From Pelomyxa schiedti (Eukaryota > Evosea > Pelobiontida > Pelomyxidae): 64,000 nt of DNA. The translations under genes and the position numbers were made by a program. The stretch lies in contig JAHLWZ010000791.1 of assembly GCA_020536535.1 (NCBI GenBank), positions 186,001 through 250,000 on the forward strand, read 5' to 3'. Of this stretch, positions 9,620 to 22,500 are shown piece after piece. How positions within the stretch are numbered: the stretch's first letter is position 1; every line of letters starts with the position of its first letter. The notes under the pieces were generated by a model, which was not told the origin of the DNA, ran no database searches, and saw nothing but the letters and a program-made list of their open reading frames with translations.

Positions 9620-12409
9620 ATGGATCCGACACTCGAATGTTGCTCGGAACTCACGCACAGCATCGAGGACATCGAAAGCCTGCTGGTGCTTCTCGTCGAC
9701 GGCACGGCGGCCAATTTCACAGCCACCGGCGGCGGCGGCACGGCGACGTCTACGTCGACGGACGAGCTTGTGTGCCGGCGGCTGAGGGCGGCCCACGTGC
9801 ACATCGCCAGCAACAGGACGAGGTGGCTGACGCTCGTGGACCTGGGGAAGCGGCTGTGGGTCGCCGAGAAACTGGCCGGGCTTGCTGTCCTCATTTCCGC
9901 CGCGGTGTGGCCGGAGGATTCCCCCGGCGACGACCGCGAAGTCACTGGCCGGTGGGTCATTTGCTCCGACACCACTACTAGTCCTAGTCCATCATGTTCA
10001 AGCGCTGGTGTTAATCCGAATGTGAATGAGGCGAGTGTGAGCGTGAGCGTGAGCGTGAGCGAGGATGTGAGCGCGAGTTCGAAGGCAGATGGTGATAAGA
10101 ATGGCGGGAGTTATGGGGATGGCGTTGAGTGTGTGAGAAGGCCTCGATTGCGCGCTCCTAGCGGGTGGATGTTTACGAGGTCATACTGGAAAAGGAAGGA
10201 GAGCGCCAGGGACTTGAGGCTGGCGGCTATTTTGGCCGAAGCGGTACAGTGCCTTGCGGTGGTATGCACGTTTGGTGGGAGGGAGGAGATGGCCTGTTTG
10301 GAGGCACTGGCGAGGGAGCACATGCACCATCACCCGAGAATTCTGATATCTCTGCAGTCTAGCCTATGGAAGATTGCGTTTACTAACAGTGTTAGAACTG
10401 CAGCTGATGCTGCTCGCGACGATTCGTGCCATCAATCTGGCGATGTAATTGCCCAAGTAATTCCACTAGTCGAGAATCTCTCCATACTGTGCCGCCTGGT
10501 GGCAGAGAGCAGCGAGAGGGCAACAGAATCCCTTCTATGTCAATCGGGAGGATTTGGTAGACAGAGGTTGTGCACTGCACTTGATATTGCGCATGGGCTA
10601 TTGAATTGTTGGAGGGGCCGGGAATATCCCTGCGTGTTTTCTGTGGGAGAGTCAATGCAATGGCGATTGGCAGAGGTATTGATGATATGCCTTCAAACTG
10701 GTACTGAATTGGATAAAGCAGCTGAAGTTCTTGAGGAAGCCCTTTACTTTAGCTTAAAGATGCCAGTACTTTTCTCTGCTGTTATTGATACAACCCTGAA
10801 ATTGCTTGCAGATGGCAATGCCCTCCAGAGGGCTGCGCTAAAGTACATTTTCTTATCTCTCTCTGAGGTTGCTGGGCTAGCTGAGATTTCCGAAAAACTT
10901 GTATCGACCCTCCTCTGGGTTATAGTAGAGGAACCAGTAAAGGACTGCAACGATGAAGCGGTTTTGTGTTTACGTAACATGTGCCATAGCTATCCAAGCA
11001 CCACTGGTATGGTCTGCAAGTTTGTAAAAAATCACACCAGAAACTTGGCATCCCTATTGGCTGCGCACGCCGTTCCACAGTTGCTTGACGATGACACAAT
11101 TGTAAGATTGATCACGTGGGCATTTCAAAGGGTATGGTATGGCTCATGTTATGGTACAGTCACTGTATCATTGGCAAAAAAAGGCCCTGGAAAACTCTTT
11201 GAACGCCTTCAAGACCAAACTGTACACTCCCTCCTCACCGTAATTCACGCAACACTCCGCGGCGACATTGGAGGATGTCCGCGCTATCAAGTTTTATCAG
11301 TGATGTCCTCTCTAATTCACCACCCAGCTGCATCTGTGTATCCAGGTGCTGAGGAACTCCTTACAAGCATTCTTCAGAGCAAAGACTACTTCCAAACTCA
11401 CTTCTCAGTTGATTTCCTTGAAGATTACACTGAGTGTATCTGCTACTTGAACATATTACCACAGCCCAGAGTCCTGGCACTTTTACCTTTACTAAGGGAT
11501 TTCCTGCACCGCCTTCCAGAGATTATTCAGCCACTATTTATCATATACTCTCTGAATTTCACGACAAAGAGGAACCAAAGCATAACGTGGATAGAGGAAA
11601 TGGTTCTATCAGAAAGTCTCGGTTCAAAGGAAAATATATTCAAGTATGCCATCATGCATGGCTGTGTTCCAGTCGTGAAGCTTCTTCTATCGCCACTAGG
11701 AAGGATGTCAGCCAATTGCACTGTGCTCAGTTCTGGTTACCACAACGAGATAACACGGGTGTCTGCTATTGAATACACCCTAGAATCCAACTCCCAAAAT
11801 GCACCAGAAATTCTTTCCCTACTGTTATCCCACCCAGAATCCGACCCAAACTTCCAGACTAAAAGGAGTTTTGGTGAGAGTACACCACTGTGCATTGCTC
11901 TCAAGGACTGTGAGCCAAAGTGTATTGAAATGCTTCTCTCTGCCGGGGCTGACTTGGCAAAAAACCCAACCGCTCTCAAATTGGCTGTGTTAAGGGGGAT
12001 ACCTGCAAACATCAAGTTGCTCTTTCAGTATGGGGCAAAGCCCCAAGAGAACTCTTCCTTGCTGTATATGGCACTGGATAGTGACACCTGGAATCGGCTG
12101 AATATTGCCGATATTATCTGGAGGCATGGCTACGTTCTTAGTATGGCAGACTATGAGAAACTAAAATCAAAGGCCCAGTCTAACTGGGTCAAATACACAG
12201 TAGCGGCCAATTGGTCACCCCAGTGTCATAGCCAGTTCTCAAGGCATTTCAAGAAGATACTCAAAACAGTTCTTCTGTGTTGGTTGCACCAATGTGAGAA
12301 CTTGCAAGTCGGTGGTGATCGCGAATATCCATTGGCCCTAATACCGTGCCAAACAATGCATTTAGTGCTTACTTATCTAAAACCGGCTGATTTTATGGAT
12401 AACTCATAG
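9620..12409 (+). CDS. Helical-repeat protein with C-terminal ankyrin repeats, intronless, 929 residues
   Basis: The gene is a single open frame from ATG 9620 (MDPTLECCSELTHSIEDIES) to TAG at 12407-12409. Residues about 1-130 are GC-rich and start with a helical region. A low-complexity SVSVSVSVSEDVSASS linker follows near 10035-10085. Residues about 190-690 are all-helical with repeated hydrophobic patterns like ARM/HEAT repeats (for example LQRAALKYIFLSLSEV). Residues about 690-850 contain ankyrin-type units such as TPLCIALKDCEPKCIEMLLS and ALKLAVLRGIPANIKLLFQY. The last 60 residues, ending PCQTMHLVLTYLKPADFMDNS, could be a SOCS-box-like tail as in ankyrin-SOCS proteins, but this is weak. 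The start lies only 67 bases after the metalloprotease stop. The frame is open for 640 bases upstream only because it overlaps the stalk repeat, so the in-frame ATG at 9620 is preferred. It is probably a scaffold protein; the partner is unknown. Confidence 0.8.
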   Translation: MDPTLECCSELTHSIEDIESLLVLLVDGTAANFTATGGGGTATSTSTDELVCRRLRAAHVHIASNRTRWLTLVDLGKRLWVAEKLAGLAVLISAAVWPEDSPGDDREVTGRWVICSDTTTSPSPSCSSAGVNPNVNEASVSVSVSVSEDVSASSKADGDKNGGSYGDGVECVRRPRLRAPSGWMFTRSYWKRKESARDLRLAAILAEAVQCLAVVCTFGGREEMACLEALAREHMHHHPRILISLQSSLWKIAFTNSVRTAADAARDDSCHQSGDVIAQVIPLVENLSILCRLVAESSERATESLLCQSGGFGRQRLCTALDIAHGLLNCWRGREYPCVFSVGESMQWRLAEVLMICLQTGTELDKAAEVLEEALYFSLKMPVLFSAVIDTTLKLLADGNALQRAALKYIFLSLSEVAGLAEISEKLVSTLLWVIVEEPVKDCNDEAVLCLRNMCHSYPSTTGMVCKFVKNHTRNLASLLAAHAVPQLLDDDTIVRLITWAFQRVWYGSCYGTVTVSLAKKGPGKLFERLQDQTVHSLLTVIHATLRGDIGGCPRYQVLSVMSSLIHHPAASVYPGAEELLTSILQSKDYFQTHFSVDFLEDYTECICYLNILPQPRVLALLPLLRDFLHRLPEIIQPLFIIYSLNFTTKRNQSITWIEEMVLSESLGSKENIFKYAIMHGCVPVVKLLLSPLGRMSANCTVLSSGYHNEITRVSAIEYTLESNSQNAPEILSLLLSHPESDPNFQTKRSFGESTPLCIALKDCEPKCIEMLLSAGADLAKNPTALKLAVLRGIPANIKLLFQYGAKPQENSSLLYMALDSDTWNRLNIADIIWRHGYVLSMADYEKLKSKAQSNWVKYTVAANWSPQCHSQFSRHFKKILKTVLLCWLHQCENLQVGGDREYPLALIPCQTMHLVLTYLKPADFMDNS

Positions 12410-12441
12410 AAAACCCCTTTGTCAAGGTTCATTTTTTATTA

Positions 12442-13147
12442 TTAATCTCTTGGGTCAATATTCAAACGCTTACAGAGTCCCTTGATTGTGCATTCCTCCA
12501 TTTCAGCTGTGCAGGTTTTTGTTGGAAAGTGAAGCAGAAGCAAAACACCTTACCCAGTTTTCCAAGCAACCCCTATTTCTCTTTTACTTTTTTGAGGTCT
12601 CTTACTCAATGCCCATTAACAGTCATACAAAATGTTTTAATTTATGTAATATTGGATTGTTTTCTGCGGATTTCAAGCCAAATAACCTGAGTGATATCTT
12701 TTATATCATTGTATTCATGCAGTAAGGCTACATGTGCAAGCTTTCTCAATTCCAGTTTCCTGTTTCCGAAACCAACAACAAGAATATCCCGGTTTAAACA
12801 TTTAATCACCATCCTCCTATGCACAAGTCCTTTTATATAAAAAGCAGTACATACTTCTTTTCTTCCTCCAGTGCAGCTATTTGGTTATCAAGCTCGTTGA
12901 CTTGATCCTCCAGAGAGCTCTCCTCTCCCCGCAAATAGTACACAGTAGCAGCAGATTTTTCCCCCTCACCCTCAATTTCTTCCTCAACGCACACACTCTT
13001 CCTCCACACCTGCAACCATTATGTACTCCCCATAAGCAGATGTCCCAAAAAAAAAAAGCATTGTCTCACGTGGGAACTGGCTGTGTTTGTTGTGTCAGAG
13101 TCGGCAGAATCCACAACTACATTACAATGGAAACCAAACGATGTCAT
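12442..13147 (-). CDS. SWI5: SWI5-like recombination mediator
   Basis: This is a small gene of about 130 residues in four exons on the minus strand. Exon 1 starts at ATG 13147 (MTSFGFHCNVVVDSADSD) and ends near 13071. Exon 2 (about 13010-12857) encodes a coiled-coil segment, SSLEDQVNELDNQIAALEEE. Exon 3 (about 12790-12690) encodes LHEYNDIKDITQ, the signature of the Swi5 family (LHxYNxxKDxxQ). Exon 4 encodes EMEECTIKGLCKRLNIDPRD and ends at TAA 12444-12442. In yeasts and animals Swi5 pairs with Sfr1 to stabilise Rad51/Dmc1 filaments during homologous recombination in the nucleus. The exon 3/4 junction is uncertain, because no donor gives a clean phase by eye. The gene ends 32 bases from the stop of the convergent plus-strand gene and starts 72 bases downstream of the sacsin-like stop. 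Confidence 0.75.
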
Positions 13148-13219
13148 TTGATTGCCGGTTTTTTTTTTATTATTATTGTTTTGTCTGTGGATTGTGTCTT
13201 GCGTGATTGTCGATACAGC

Positions 13220-13545
13220 TCAAAGGCGGTATATTTTTGTGATGTGGGTGATTGAGGCGCGGCACCAGGGGCACTTTCTCGGAACAAGGGCGTCTACGCA
13301 GGTCTTGCACATCGTGTGTCCGCATTGTATGGCTGTGTCTGCCTCGTTGATTGTGCATATCTGTTGTTGTATGTTATTGTGCTGTTGTTGGTTCTGTGTG
13401 TGCTACTGGATTGGGTGGAGAGGGATTGTTGGGGTGATTACCTGGCAAATCTTCTGTTGCACTAGTTCGTCTACTTCTTTCTTGTGAGTGGCCATCTCGG
13501 CTCTCATCTTCTCTAGCTGGGCTTTCAGTTGCTGTGATTTAAAAA
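13220..13545 (-). other. RING-HC finger and preceding coiled coil at the end of the sacsin-like gene
   Basis: The final two exons carry the RING. The upstream exon (about 13530-13430) encodes coiled coil ending ELVQQKICQ, and a donor (GTAATC) follows. After the acceptor at about 13356 the frame continues ICTINEADTAIQCGHTMC, then KTCVDALVPRKCPWCR, and ends THITKIYRL. Spacing is C-x2-C-x10-C-x-H-x2-C-x2-C-x8-C-x2-C, a standard RING-HC zinc-binding pattern, with the first Cys pair split by the intron. These exons are too short to stand out as long frames and are easily missed. Confidence 0.8.
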
Positions 13546-16500
13546 CGCACACGGAAAGAGCAGGACTTGTCAGAAAATGTTTGTAGGTGCAACAAAGCGA
13601 CTACCTTGACTTCTGTTGTGAGTTGCAGATTCGAGTCTAGGAGGTTCCGTGATTCAAGTGACAGAGGTTGCCCAAGGGAGGTCATAATATCACCCACAGC
13701 TGCAATAACTTCATCTGGTCTTACAAACTGAACCGGGGAAGATGAAGGAACAGAGGCTGTAGGTGTGCTTGCAGTAGGACTCGCTGCATTGGACCCCAGT
13801 GTGGTGCTCTTTCAAGTTGAGTTTAGACTTTCATTCAGACAAGTCGGGAGTTACCTTGTCAGTGCTTCTGGGAGAAGATTCGGATTTCAGTATTTTCATT
13901 CCCGTTTTGAAATGGAATATATCGCTGGAAAGAAACCAGCGACAGCAATTTCCTGTATCACTTGTCCCACACACAATTTCCACTCTCCGAATGACCGTTG
14001 TTTTGTCGTACACCTCCTGAAGTACGTGCCCATATCGGAGTGTAAGTGGTTTTGTTGTCCTATAATACTGTCAATTTTAGTGAGCAAGATTAGCCAAAAA
14101 TTACTGGTCAGGCCAGGCTACAATCTCACCATGCAAGAAGGATTTGCATGGTTTAAGAACAAGCATTGGAATGTCGCGTTCACATACAACTTGTCCTGCA
14201 ACACCTCGGTCAATTCCAGCCATTTCCTTAAATGTGGTGGATGCCAAAAATAATTTATCCTGCGGTCAAGTTAGTTGATGATCACCACCCTTTCACGTTG
14301 TACCAAAGATTGTGAGGTAAGGAGAGGGGCTATCGGTAGAACAACGGGTGACTGGATAAGTCTACTCACAGCCACAGACAGTATGTCTTCCACCTAGGAT
14401 TCGAAAAAAAAAAAAAAGTGAACTGGGAGTGAATTCACGTGAGGGTTTCCTACTCTTTGTTTTGTTCCTTGCAGAGATATGTACACTACAGGGGTGTCCA
14501 CAAGTACAGAAGTCCCATCAGAGTCCAGCGTTATGTCTATTTGGCGTGCCCCATTGGGTGCCGGAATACCAAGCGAATTCACAGACAGAAGAAACTGAGA
14601 CTTGAGAGATTCCACAAAAACTATCTTAACTGAAGTCATACAAGGGAAAGGCACTGATTTATACCTTGCAAGATAGCATCAACGAAATGTCCTGAACAGA
14701 TGGAATGCAGGTATCCTCTGGCACATAGGCGGCCAGGACATCTCTTACTGCATGTGCAAATTCGAAGGAACCAATGGTTTTTGTTAAATTGCGGTACGTC
14801 TCGACGAGGTTGGGTATAACAACAGGGGAGAACTTTGGGTCCAACTTCTCGCGGACAACTTTACTGAGCATGCAGATTCCGAGTTGGCGGGCAAGAGATC
14901 GGGAAATACGGGTATGAGTAAATGCTATGTTTACTTTGTTACTAGGTTGCGATAGAATCGTTCTTGGAACAATCCATGGGGCATCGCATAGCAAACAGTG
15001 ATCAATTTGAGTGAGACGACAATTTGTATCAGGAATTCCCATGCCCTGTAGGAGGTTCTGTTTTCCAGTGTGAGCAATATCTTCAATGACTGCCATGAGT
15101 GCGTTTAATTCCATTGGATTGAGAGGATTTTGGGCAAATAGTTGCTTCAGCTGCTTGTTAAAGGACACAAGGTCGTCTATTGAGGGGTGGTCTTTAACTC
15201 CAAGGTTTTGGAAGAAAGTGTCAAACTCTGCAAACGTTCTGGGTACCTAGGAAAAAGAAAGATAGATTATAGTTTAATACACACTACATCTAGGAATGCT
15301 ACCTGATAAATTAAAGGAACATATGACGCAGGAGCCTCAAAATATACTTGGCTGGGGGGTGCAAGGGTGCTTGATCCTACTGGTATCATTGGTAAAGACC
15401 GTAATTGTTGTGCAATATCCGATTGCCAGTTGGTTTTCAAAAACTGAAATATCTTGGTAAAAACAACTTCAATGGGCTCGTCTAAAGTCCAATTATCTGA
15501 TATTGTGTGATGATTTGCCAAAATCTAAGTAACCAACTAACCAAGCAAGTCTTCAGATATTGCCTCCAAATTTTTAATTACGTGGCTCACAGTTGGCATG
15601 GAAAGAATTTTGAGAGGAGCATAAAACCGACTGGGAGGCTGCAGCTCAACAGGGAGAACAGGCATAGTAGCAAACACTAAGAAGTAGTACTCCCGAAGTG
15701 AAAAGTCACGGAATCTTAGCAAGACATCATTGCCTTGAGCATTTTTGAAAGGAATGAATGCTAGAGGACAGTGAGTAATATATTTAGGGGCAGAAGAGTG
15801 AGACCTGCAGAAGACAAGGCTTCGAATAACTCCTCCTTAGGTGTTGACGTGAAAATATTTTGTCGAACATGTTGCACTATAAGATTGGCGACGCGCAGTG
15901 CCCGCATGTCGGGAACTTGTGAATTGGATGCTAATCCATGGAGGCAGGTGATAATGTGTGAGTCATTTAACTTATCAGACATGCCCATTTCATTGAAAAG
16001 TGACAGGTATTGGGGAGTGTCAAACGGGGCCACTGGAAAAGAAGCATTGTAACTTCCTATTGAAGCGTTAGGAACGAGAGAGAAGAGATAAAGACCTTTA
16101 AAAAGTTCAGAAAGTATCTCAATTCTTGGGTCAAATAACTCGGGAGGTTTACGCCATAAAGTCAGATCAGTCTTAACAGGAACCAGCTCAATAGACTTAA
16201 TTAAGGTTACAAAATCAGTAGATCCACGGCATTGGGGCCAATGGTTCAGTATCCAAAAGAGATGTGCTATGCGGGTGTCTGGAGGCATTGTATGGAAAAC
16301 TGGGAGTATATACTGTTCATAGAGTTTTTGCTGAAGTTTTGTTAGAGGAAAAAATTCCTGAAGAAGGAGTTTACTTCAGAAGCTTTATGTACACCAAGAT
16401 AGGTGTACAGTGGCATCAGTTCGGGGACACACATTAGGAACTTATGTTTTGGTGGAACGAAAAGACCAGCACAACAGTCAGGGTCAACTATAGAGTGTTG

Positions 16501-19500
16501 TGACTGAAGGGGAACCATAGCATCACTCCCAATCAATTGAAAGATCGGAAGTCTGGAAATGAGTGATTTCTCTCTCTCCGTTAGCAGTTGCAGGTTTGCT
16601 GCAAAGTACTCAGCAATAAATCTGGCGGCGGCCGGTGGAATGACTGTTATACCAGACAGAGCATGGGCAACTCTTACAACAAGAGGCACTTGTATTGGGG
16701 TGCCCAACATTTTCGTTAGATGGAGCCAGTCGTGGTGTAGAACATGTGCACCTGGGCGGGATTACTGATTGGGTGTATTTATGTATCTTACCTGCACTGA
16801 GGACGGCCACGAGAAGTTCGGCCTCGTCAGCAGGAAGTATAAGCAAATCTGGTAATTTTGATGTACGACAGAGCATATTTCCTTCCAGAGGTATTAGTGT
16901 CCAGTCACCAACAGTGCTTTCAATCTGCCTCCAATCCATCTCGGAAAAGAACAGAAGATCCCATAAGCTTAGGATAAGTAAGATTTCTGATCTTGAGGAA
17001 AAAAGGACTACGTCTTGAGCCAAGCTCCAGAGGGTCTGGCTGTTGGTGTTAAGGGATTCCAGGGCACTGTTGATTGAAGTTTCCAGTCACCAGGAAGAGA
17101 CTTGACCATCCCAATAGCCAAAGTTTCAGGGCTGAATTTCTGAATATTCAAGCATTGCAATATCTAAATGCGAACGTCAATTAATTTAATCAAGGACTTT
17201 CTAGGATACTGTTGGGTCCACTAGAAGTCGGGATAGGTCTGGGTGGGTCGAGCACAGTGGATGCAAAAATAACTGGTTGCTATACCCATCAACTTGAAAC
17301 AGTCGCTGTTCAGCGGTAGTTGCCATAACCATTTGGGTGGAAATAGGGTGGAGTGCTCCAGTTGAATCGGGAAGAAGAGGCAAGGAGCGGTGGGATGAAA
17401 TGAAAGTGGGCAACTTAATATCACTAATGCAGTATGCCAGAAGGGAGCACACAATATCAATTCCTCCATAGGCTTCCACTTGGGTCTTCTTCCTTTGTAA
17501 TGACATTATTGCTGTACGTACTGAATGAGGACTGACTGTGAGAATATCCGTTGGCTGGAGGCTATCCAAAAGAGGTTTTACCACAGCTGAGGGAACTGCA
17601 AATGGATGAAATTGCTGGGCCACAAAAGATGACAGAGAAGTTGGCATGGCTGGATCAGGGAAGGGCAATTTTGTGTAGAGTTCAAATGTGTTTTGGTCCG
17701 TGAGAAAAAGTTTTTTTTTTAGCATAGCTCCATAGAACGACTGTCCACAGCAGGCAAGGAATTCATTTGCTCGTTCTGTTGGCCAGTGTTCATACGACTT
17801 TTGTGGGCTTGTTACACAGTAGTTGCTTGACATTTCATTGAGCAGTTCAACATATATCTCACTTACCATCTGCATTATATAATAATTCCATTCAAGTTGA
17901 CTGTCACCAGAGAGCATAGTAGGTAAACGGAATGAGCCCTCATCTCCAAAAAATAGGTTGCAGTTTATATGAACAGGCAGCATGCTTGGCTTGATAGGGA
18001 ACCCCATGCTAAACAAATGACCAACAGGAGATATCTTCATGAAGTTACACACTATGGCAACAACATAAAAGAAGGTTCACCGTTTCAGTGAGTCCAAGAA
18101 GAAGGGAAACTGAACCATATGGCATTACTCTCCTGTCTGCCGCAATGTTCCTCAATTTCGCACTTCCAACACTCTGTACACCTTAGAAAATTTATTGTCA
18201 TTAGTCATTTGCAATGAAATGGCGACGTAAAAGGAGCAAGATGCTTACTGAGCCACTGGTGAACATAAGTCTCCCGCGAAACTGGCAGAACTGTGATTTT
18301 TGTTACAGTAAAATTGAGCACCGGTGCATATGAGCTGAACATGGAAAAAAATGAGGCACGTTTCATCCATTCCCTATCATAGTGCAATTTTGTGCGGTCA
18401 CCATCAAGACAAGACAAGGAAATTGAAAGTTTTTCATCCAGGCCTGATGGGGAAGTTGTTGATGTAGAAAATTCTTTCAAGTTCGCTGAAACTAATAGCA
18501 ACGGTTCAAAAAAAGCGTGATCAGTTAAGAGCAATCGAAGATCTTCAAGGTCCCTTGCCGGGTTGCTAAGAGGAAGTCGAATGTAAACACATCCAGGTTT
18601 GGGATCCAGAGATGTGAAGGGAGCAAGTTGGTCAGGAAATCGGTTGATAAATTCAATATCGCTAACTCGGTACTGCTGAGCCATATTTTTTGCACTGGCT
18701 GAAGCACGGGAATCCTGAGGACTTAAGTACTTGCCAAGAGGGTCATATAAGAAAAGCATGCCATCAGAAAGAACTTGGACACACTCAGTGATGGAATATG
18801 AACCACTAAGAGTGGCATTATTATTGTTGACATTGAGGAACCGTCCACGAAACTCACACTGAGATACGTGTTCCGAGAGCAGCATGCACAACTCCTCTTG
18901 GCACAAAGAAGTCCCCTTCAAAATTACAAAAAGTGCAGTTCCCTGAAGAGAGAGGAGTAGTGGTGAAAGTAGCGAATGGGTAGGATGTTCCTGTGTGTCC
19001 AACACAAAGGAGACACATTTTGCTGAAGTAATATCCCCCATAGAAACAAGTTGTGCAAGTAACTGCCGTTTGCTTGGAAGATTGGAAGGAATGGCAGGGC
19101 ATTTGATTCTTTCTGACAGCTTACTTTGAGCTATAAGCATTTCCCTAAGCGAGGTAACTCCCAACAGCCGTAATTTCTGTTTGTTGAGAGTTGGGTGTGC
19201 AATATGAAGTTTCATAGAGGCAACAGAATCTTCAGGTAACCAGTCTGCGTCATGAACTACTAATTCTCTGCTGTTCTTCATGAGGCCATCTAAGTCGGGA
19301 AGTGGTACTGCACCAAGCTGATCTGGTGCAAAATTATCCACTATTGCAGACACTACAGAGAGTTCATTTGGAGATAATGGATATACTCTATGTCTATCAT
19401 ACAGGTTGAGGAGTAACTTTCGGTAGTCCTGGGGTGCAAATACTTTGGGAACCCCAAATAACTGAAACACTGCGGAGAATTGTGTCAGTTCTGAAGTAAT

Positions 19501-22500
19501 TGTAAAGAGGAAAGGCTCGGCAGAAATAGGGGCTTCAAATGCTACATGTTGTACTCCCATAAATCTATTTTTAAGGAATATCCAGGGCACAGAATTTAAT
19601 TGAAACCGAAGAGATGGAGTGGACTGCAATGCAGAGTAGAAACGCACAAGTTCCCGCCCAAATAATCCTGCAAACTCATCACTGCACACACTGGTGGGGA
19701 CAGGCCCTTTTCCAGCCATATTTTCCACAATGATCTTCAACTGATTGCACACAACAAGATTGCTGGGAGGAGAATTCCAGCCAAACAAGGTAGTGAATTC
19801 GGTGCAAAATGTCTCTTGTTCAGAATCCAAAATAAAAAGATTATGCGAAACTAGAGCAGCATCAGTCTTGGGCCTGACTTCCTTGGGCTTAGCCAAACCC
19901 TCTGGTGGGGGAGCTCTCCAAGGAGCCCATGCTAATTCACTGGGCTGCGTAGAAATAACAGGCATCCATTCAATATCTAGCAGAGCAGACAGCGCAGGTA
20001 CCGTAGGAGTTTTGTGAAGTAAAGAATCCACAAGCCGGAGGAACTTTTTTGCCCTTCCTAATTTGCGTTTCACGTCCTTGTCTGCAGCAATTGAAGTCGC
20101 AATGAAAGGTAAGTTGTCCACAGAAAGAGTTACATTCAACCCGGCTGAAATAAGTTTGTCTAGCACAGGGAGATAGAAGTCGTCAGGAAAGCACTCACCA
20201 GGAGGGAAAATCTCTCTCACTTGTGAAACACTAGATGAGAAGAGACACTTTGGAGTGCAAAGTTTCTTATTTTGGTTGTGAATAAACTCGTAGTTTCCAA
20301 ATGCGCTCAGGTCTTTGCAGCTGGTGATGATACGGGATATGCCCAATTGCTGTACCTCAAGAGGAACTCCAGTAAGGTTGGGAATAACGAAACGGAGCGC
20401 AAAATCTTGATCATCAAGACAAGGGATGCTAAATTTAGAGACAAGCAAGTCAACAAGATCAGCAGGGACTTTAAGAAAATTTCGAGTGAAGAAGGCATCA
20501 GGAAACCCCTGAGAAGCCAGCATTAACCCTGTCCTGTCTAGAGAAACAAAATCAGGTGCTCCATAAGTTTCAAATAGGGGAAGAAGCCGGAATTGGTTGT
20601 ACTCCTGAGTAGTGAACTCTGCTCCACTAAGATATGTCAAAATGAGTCGCCTTGCACTTGGTGAGCATTTTGAAAATAGCTGGCCTCTTCTTTCGTAAAT
20701 TTGTGAACTGACAAACTTCAAGAAAAGCTGAGGGGTGATGCACGGTGCAAATTTCTCAATGGATGAATGTTTTTCCACCCCATATTCCATGGAAAGTGAT
20801 AGAACTCCAACACAGTTCATGGCAGCCTTAAGATCAGGTGGCAGAGAAGCTGTGTTGAATACATTACAACCCTTGAGATGGAAGAAAGTTCCCGTCTCTG
20901 TGGGCAGTACAGGAAGGTCCTCAAAACTGGTCAACTGTTTGTCTGGAAGTGACCATTCCCAGAACAGTTGTATCCATGGTTGGTTCAGGGTAGTTTTATT
21001 AACAAATTGAGCAAGAAGGTTTGGAGTCAGAAATTTGATATTTGAAAGTGTGGAAAAAGTAGACTCCCTGAAGAGCTCTACATTAATGCCATCTACAGCT
21101 AAAATTCTGGAAGGCAAGTGTGGAAGAAGTTTCTGTTCGAGGGGTGATGCAATAAATACACTTTCACTCCTAGTATCGCCTATACATTTCAAAGTCCCAT
21201 CTAAAGCAGGGAGAAGGGGCAATCCAATAAGTTGTTGAAATTTTGCTTTTTCTATCTCCCCGTTTCGGAAGTCACTCACACAAAAGTTCAGTACAGCCTT
21301 CGCATTTTGAACTGTACCAATCGTTCTTGTGACATTTTTCGCTTTTTGAAGTATACCCCGCACAAAATCAGGAGTGCACATAGGGGTACCAATAGGTGCA
21401 AAAAGATCAATAACATGCTGAGGCGCCACAACAACTGGAGGACCACACAGAGCGCAAATTTGAGCCACAGTGTTGGTCTCCTGACAGCTAGTGACAGGCT
21501 GAAATACAGAGGTTTCTGGGCTAACCCATCGGCCATCTGCTGCATGCAAGATTGGGAGGGTGAACAGTGCCTTTGCTACACTTTCTATCATGGATTTCCA
21601 AGGTGGTGTTGGCATTTTTTCAGGGAAGAGTGTGTAAATGTCGTTTACCAGATCTTTGCATTGTACTACTAGCTCGGAATATGCATTTACCACTGCATCA
21701 CCAATAAGTGCATGATTCCACAGCGATTTTCCTTGAATCTCTCCTGAAACATCTTCACCAAGCCACAAGTCACGCCTGTTCCTTGACAACTCGAAAAAGC
21801 CATTAATGTGTATAGGCAGGCTGGTGGTGCAAGGCAGGGGTAAAAAGCAATACAAACGCCCAGCATCAGGTGTATTTGAATCAATTCTACAAGCAGCACC
21901 AGCAAGGGGAACGAGTTTTAGAGGGAGATTACGCAGTTCTCTTGCTTGAGTAAGGGAGTCTGATTTCCCGAGGCAGGAGGAAACCCGCCATTTGCTTTCT
22001 TTAGGGGGTGCAGTTCCTTCCACTGATGAGATAGTAACTGTTGATGTGTGGCTAACAACTTTCTTTCCCTTGGGTGCTGCAAGTAACGTAAGATAATCAG
22101 GAGTCTTAATGAATGCAGAGACTGCGTTCATTGGAGGGTCACGACTTATAGTACATTTAAAAATGGTTGTAGGGTGGCCTGGAGTCATTCTCAGACATAC
22201 TTCCACCACTTGAATACTGTTCAAAAAAACTACAGCCGAAGGTAGAACGCTTATGAAGGAGTTCAGCAGAGCTCTGGCACTTTCTACAGTGTAGGTACTT
22301 GACTTAATTTCACTTGCTTGTGCTCGGAGTGGGAACCTGAAGAGTGTGCCCTGAAATGATTCATTGAAAGTTACACCATATGTCGAGTATGGAGAAAACT
22401 GATCTGGCCACTCTCGCAGAAGATTAATTTGCTTGAAGTTAACTCGCATTCCGTGTTTATTTAATGGAAGGCACAACCCCTGTGGGTCAAAGATGGCGAG

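Noticed and set aside
13600-14270. GAF-domain reading of the minus-strand exon FLASTTFKEMAGIDRGVAGQ
   Set aside because: The following LVLKPCKSFLHGEIVAW and EVYDKTTVIRRVEIVCGT fit the C-terminal region of the sacsin-like protein better, and the exon lies inside that gene.
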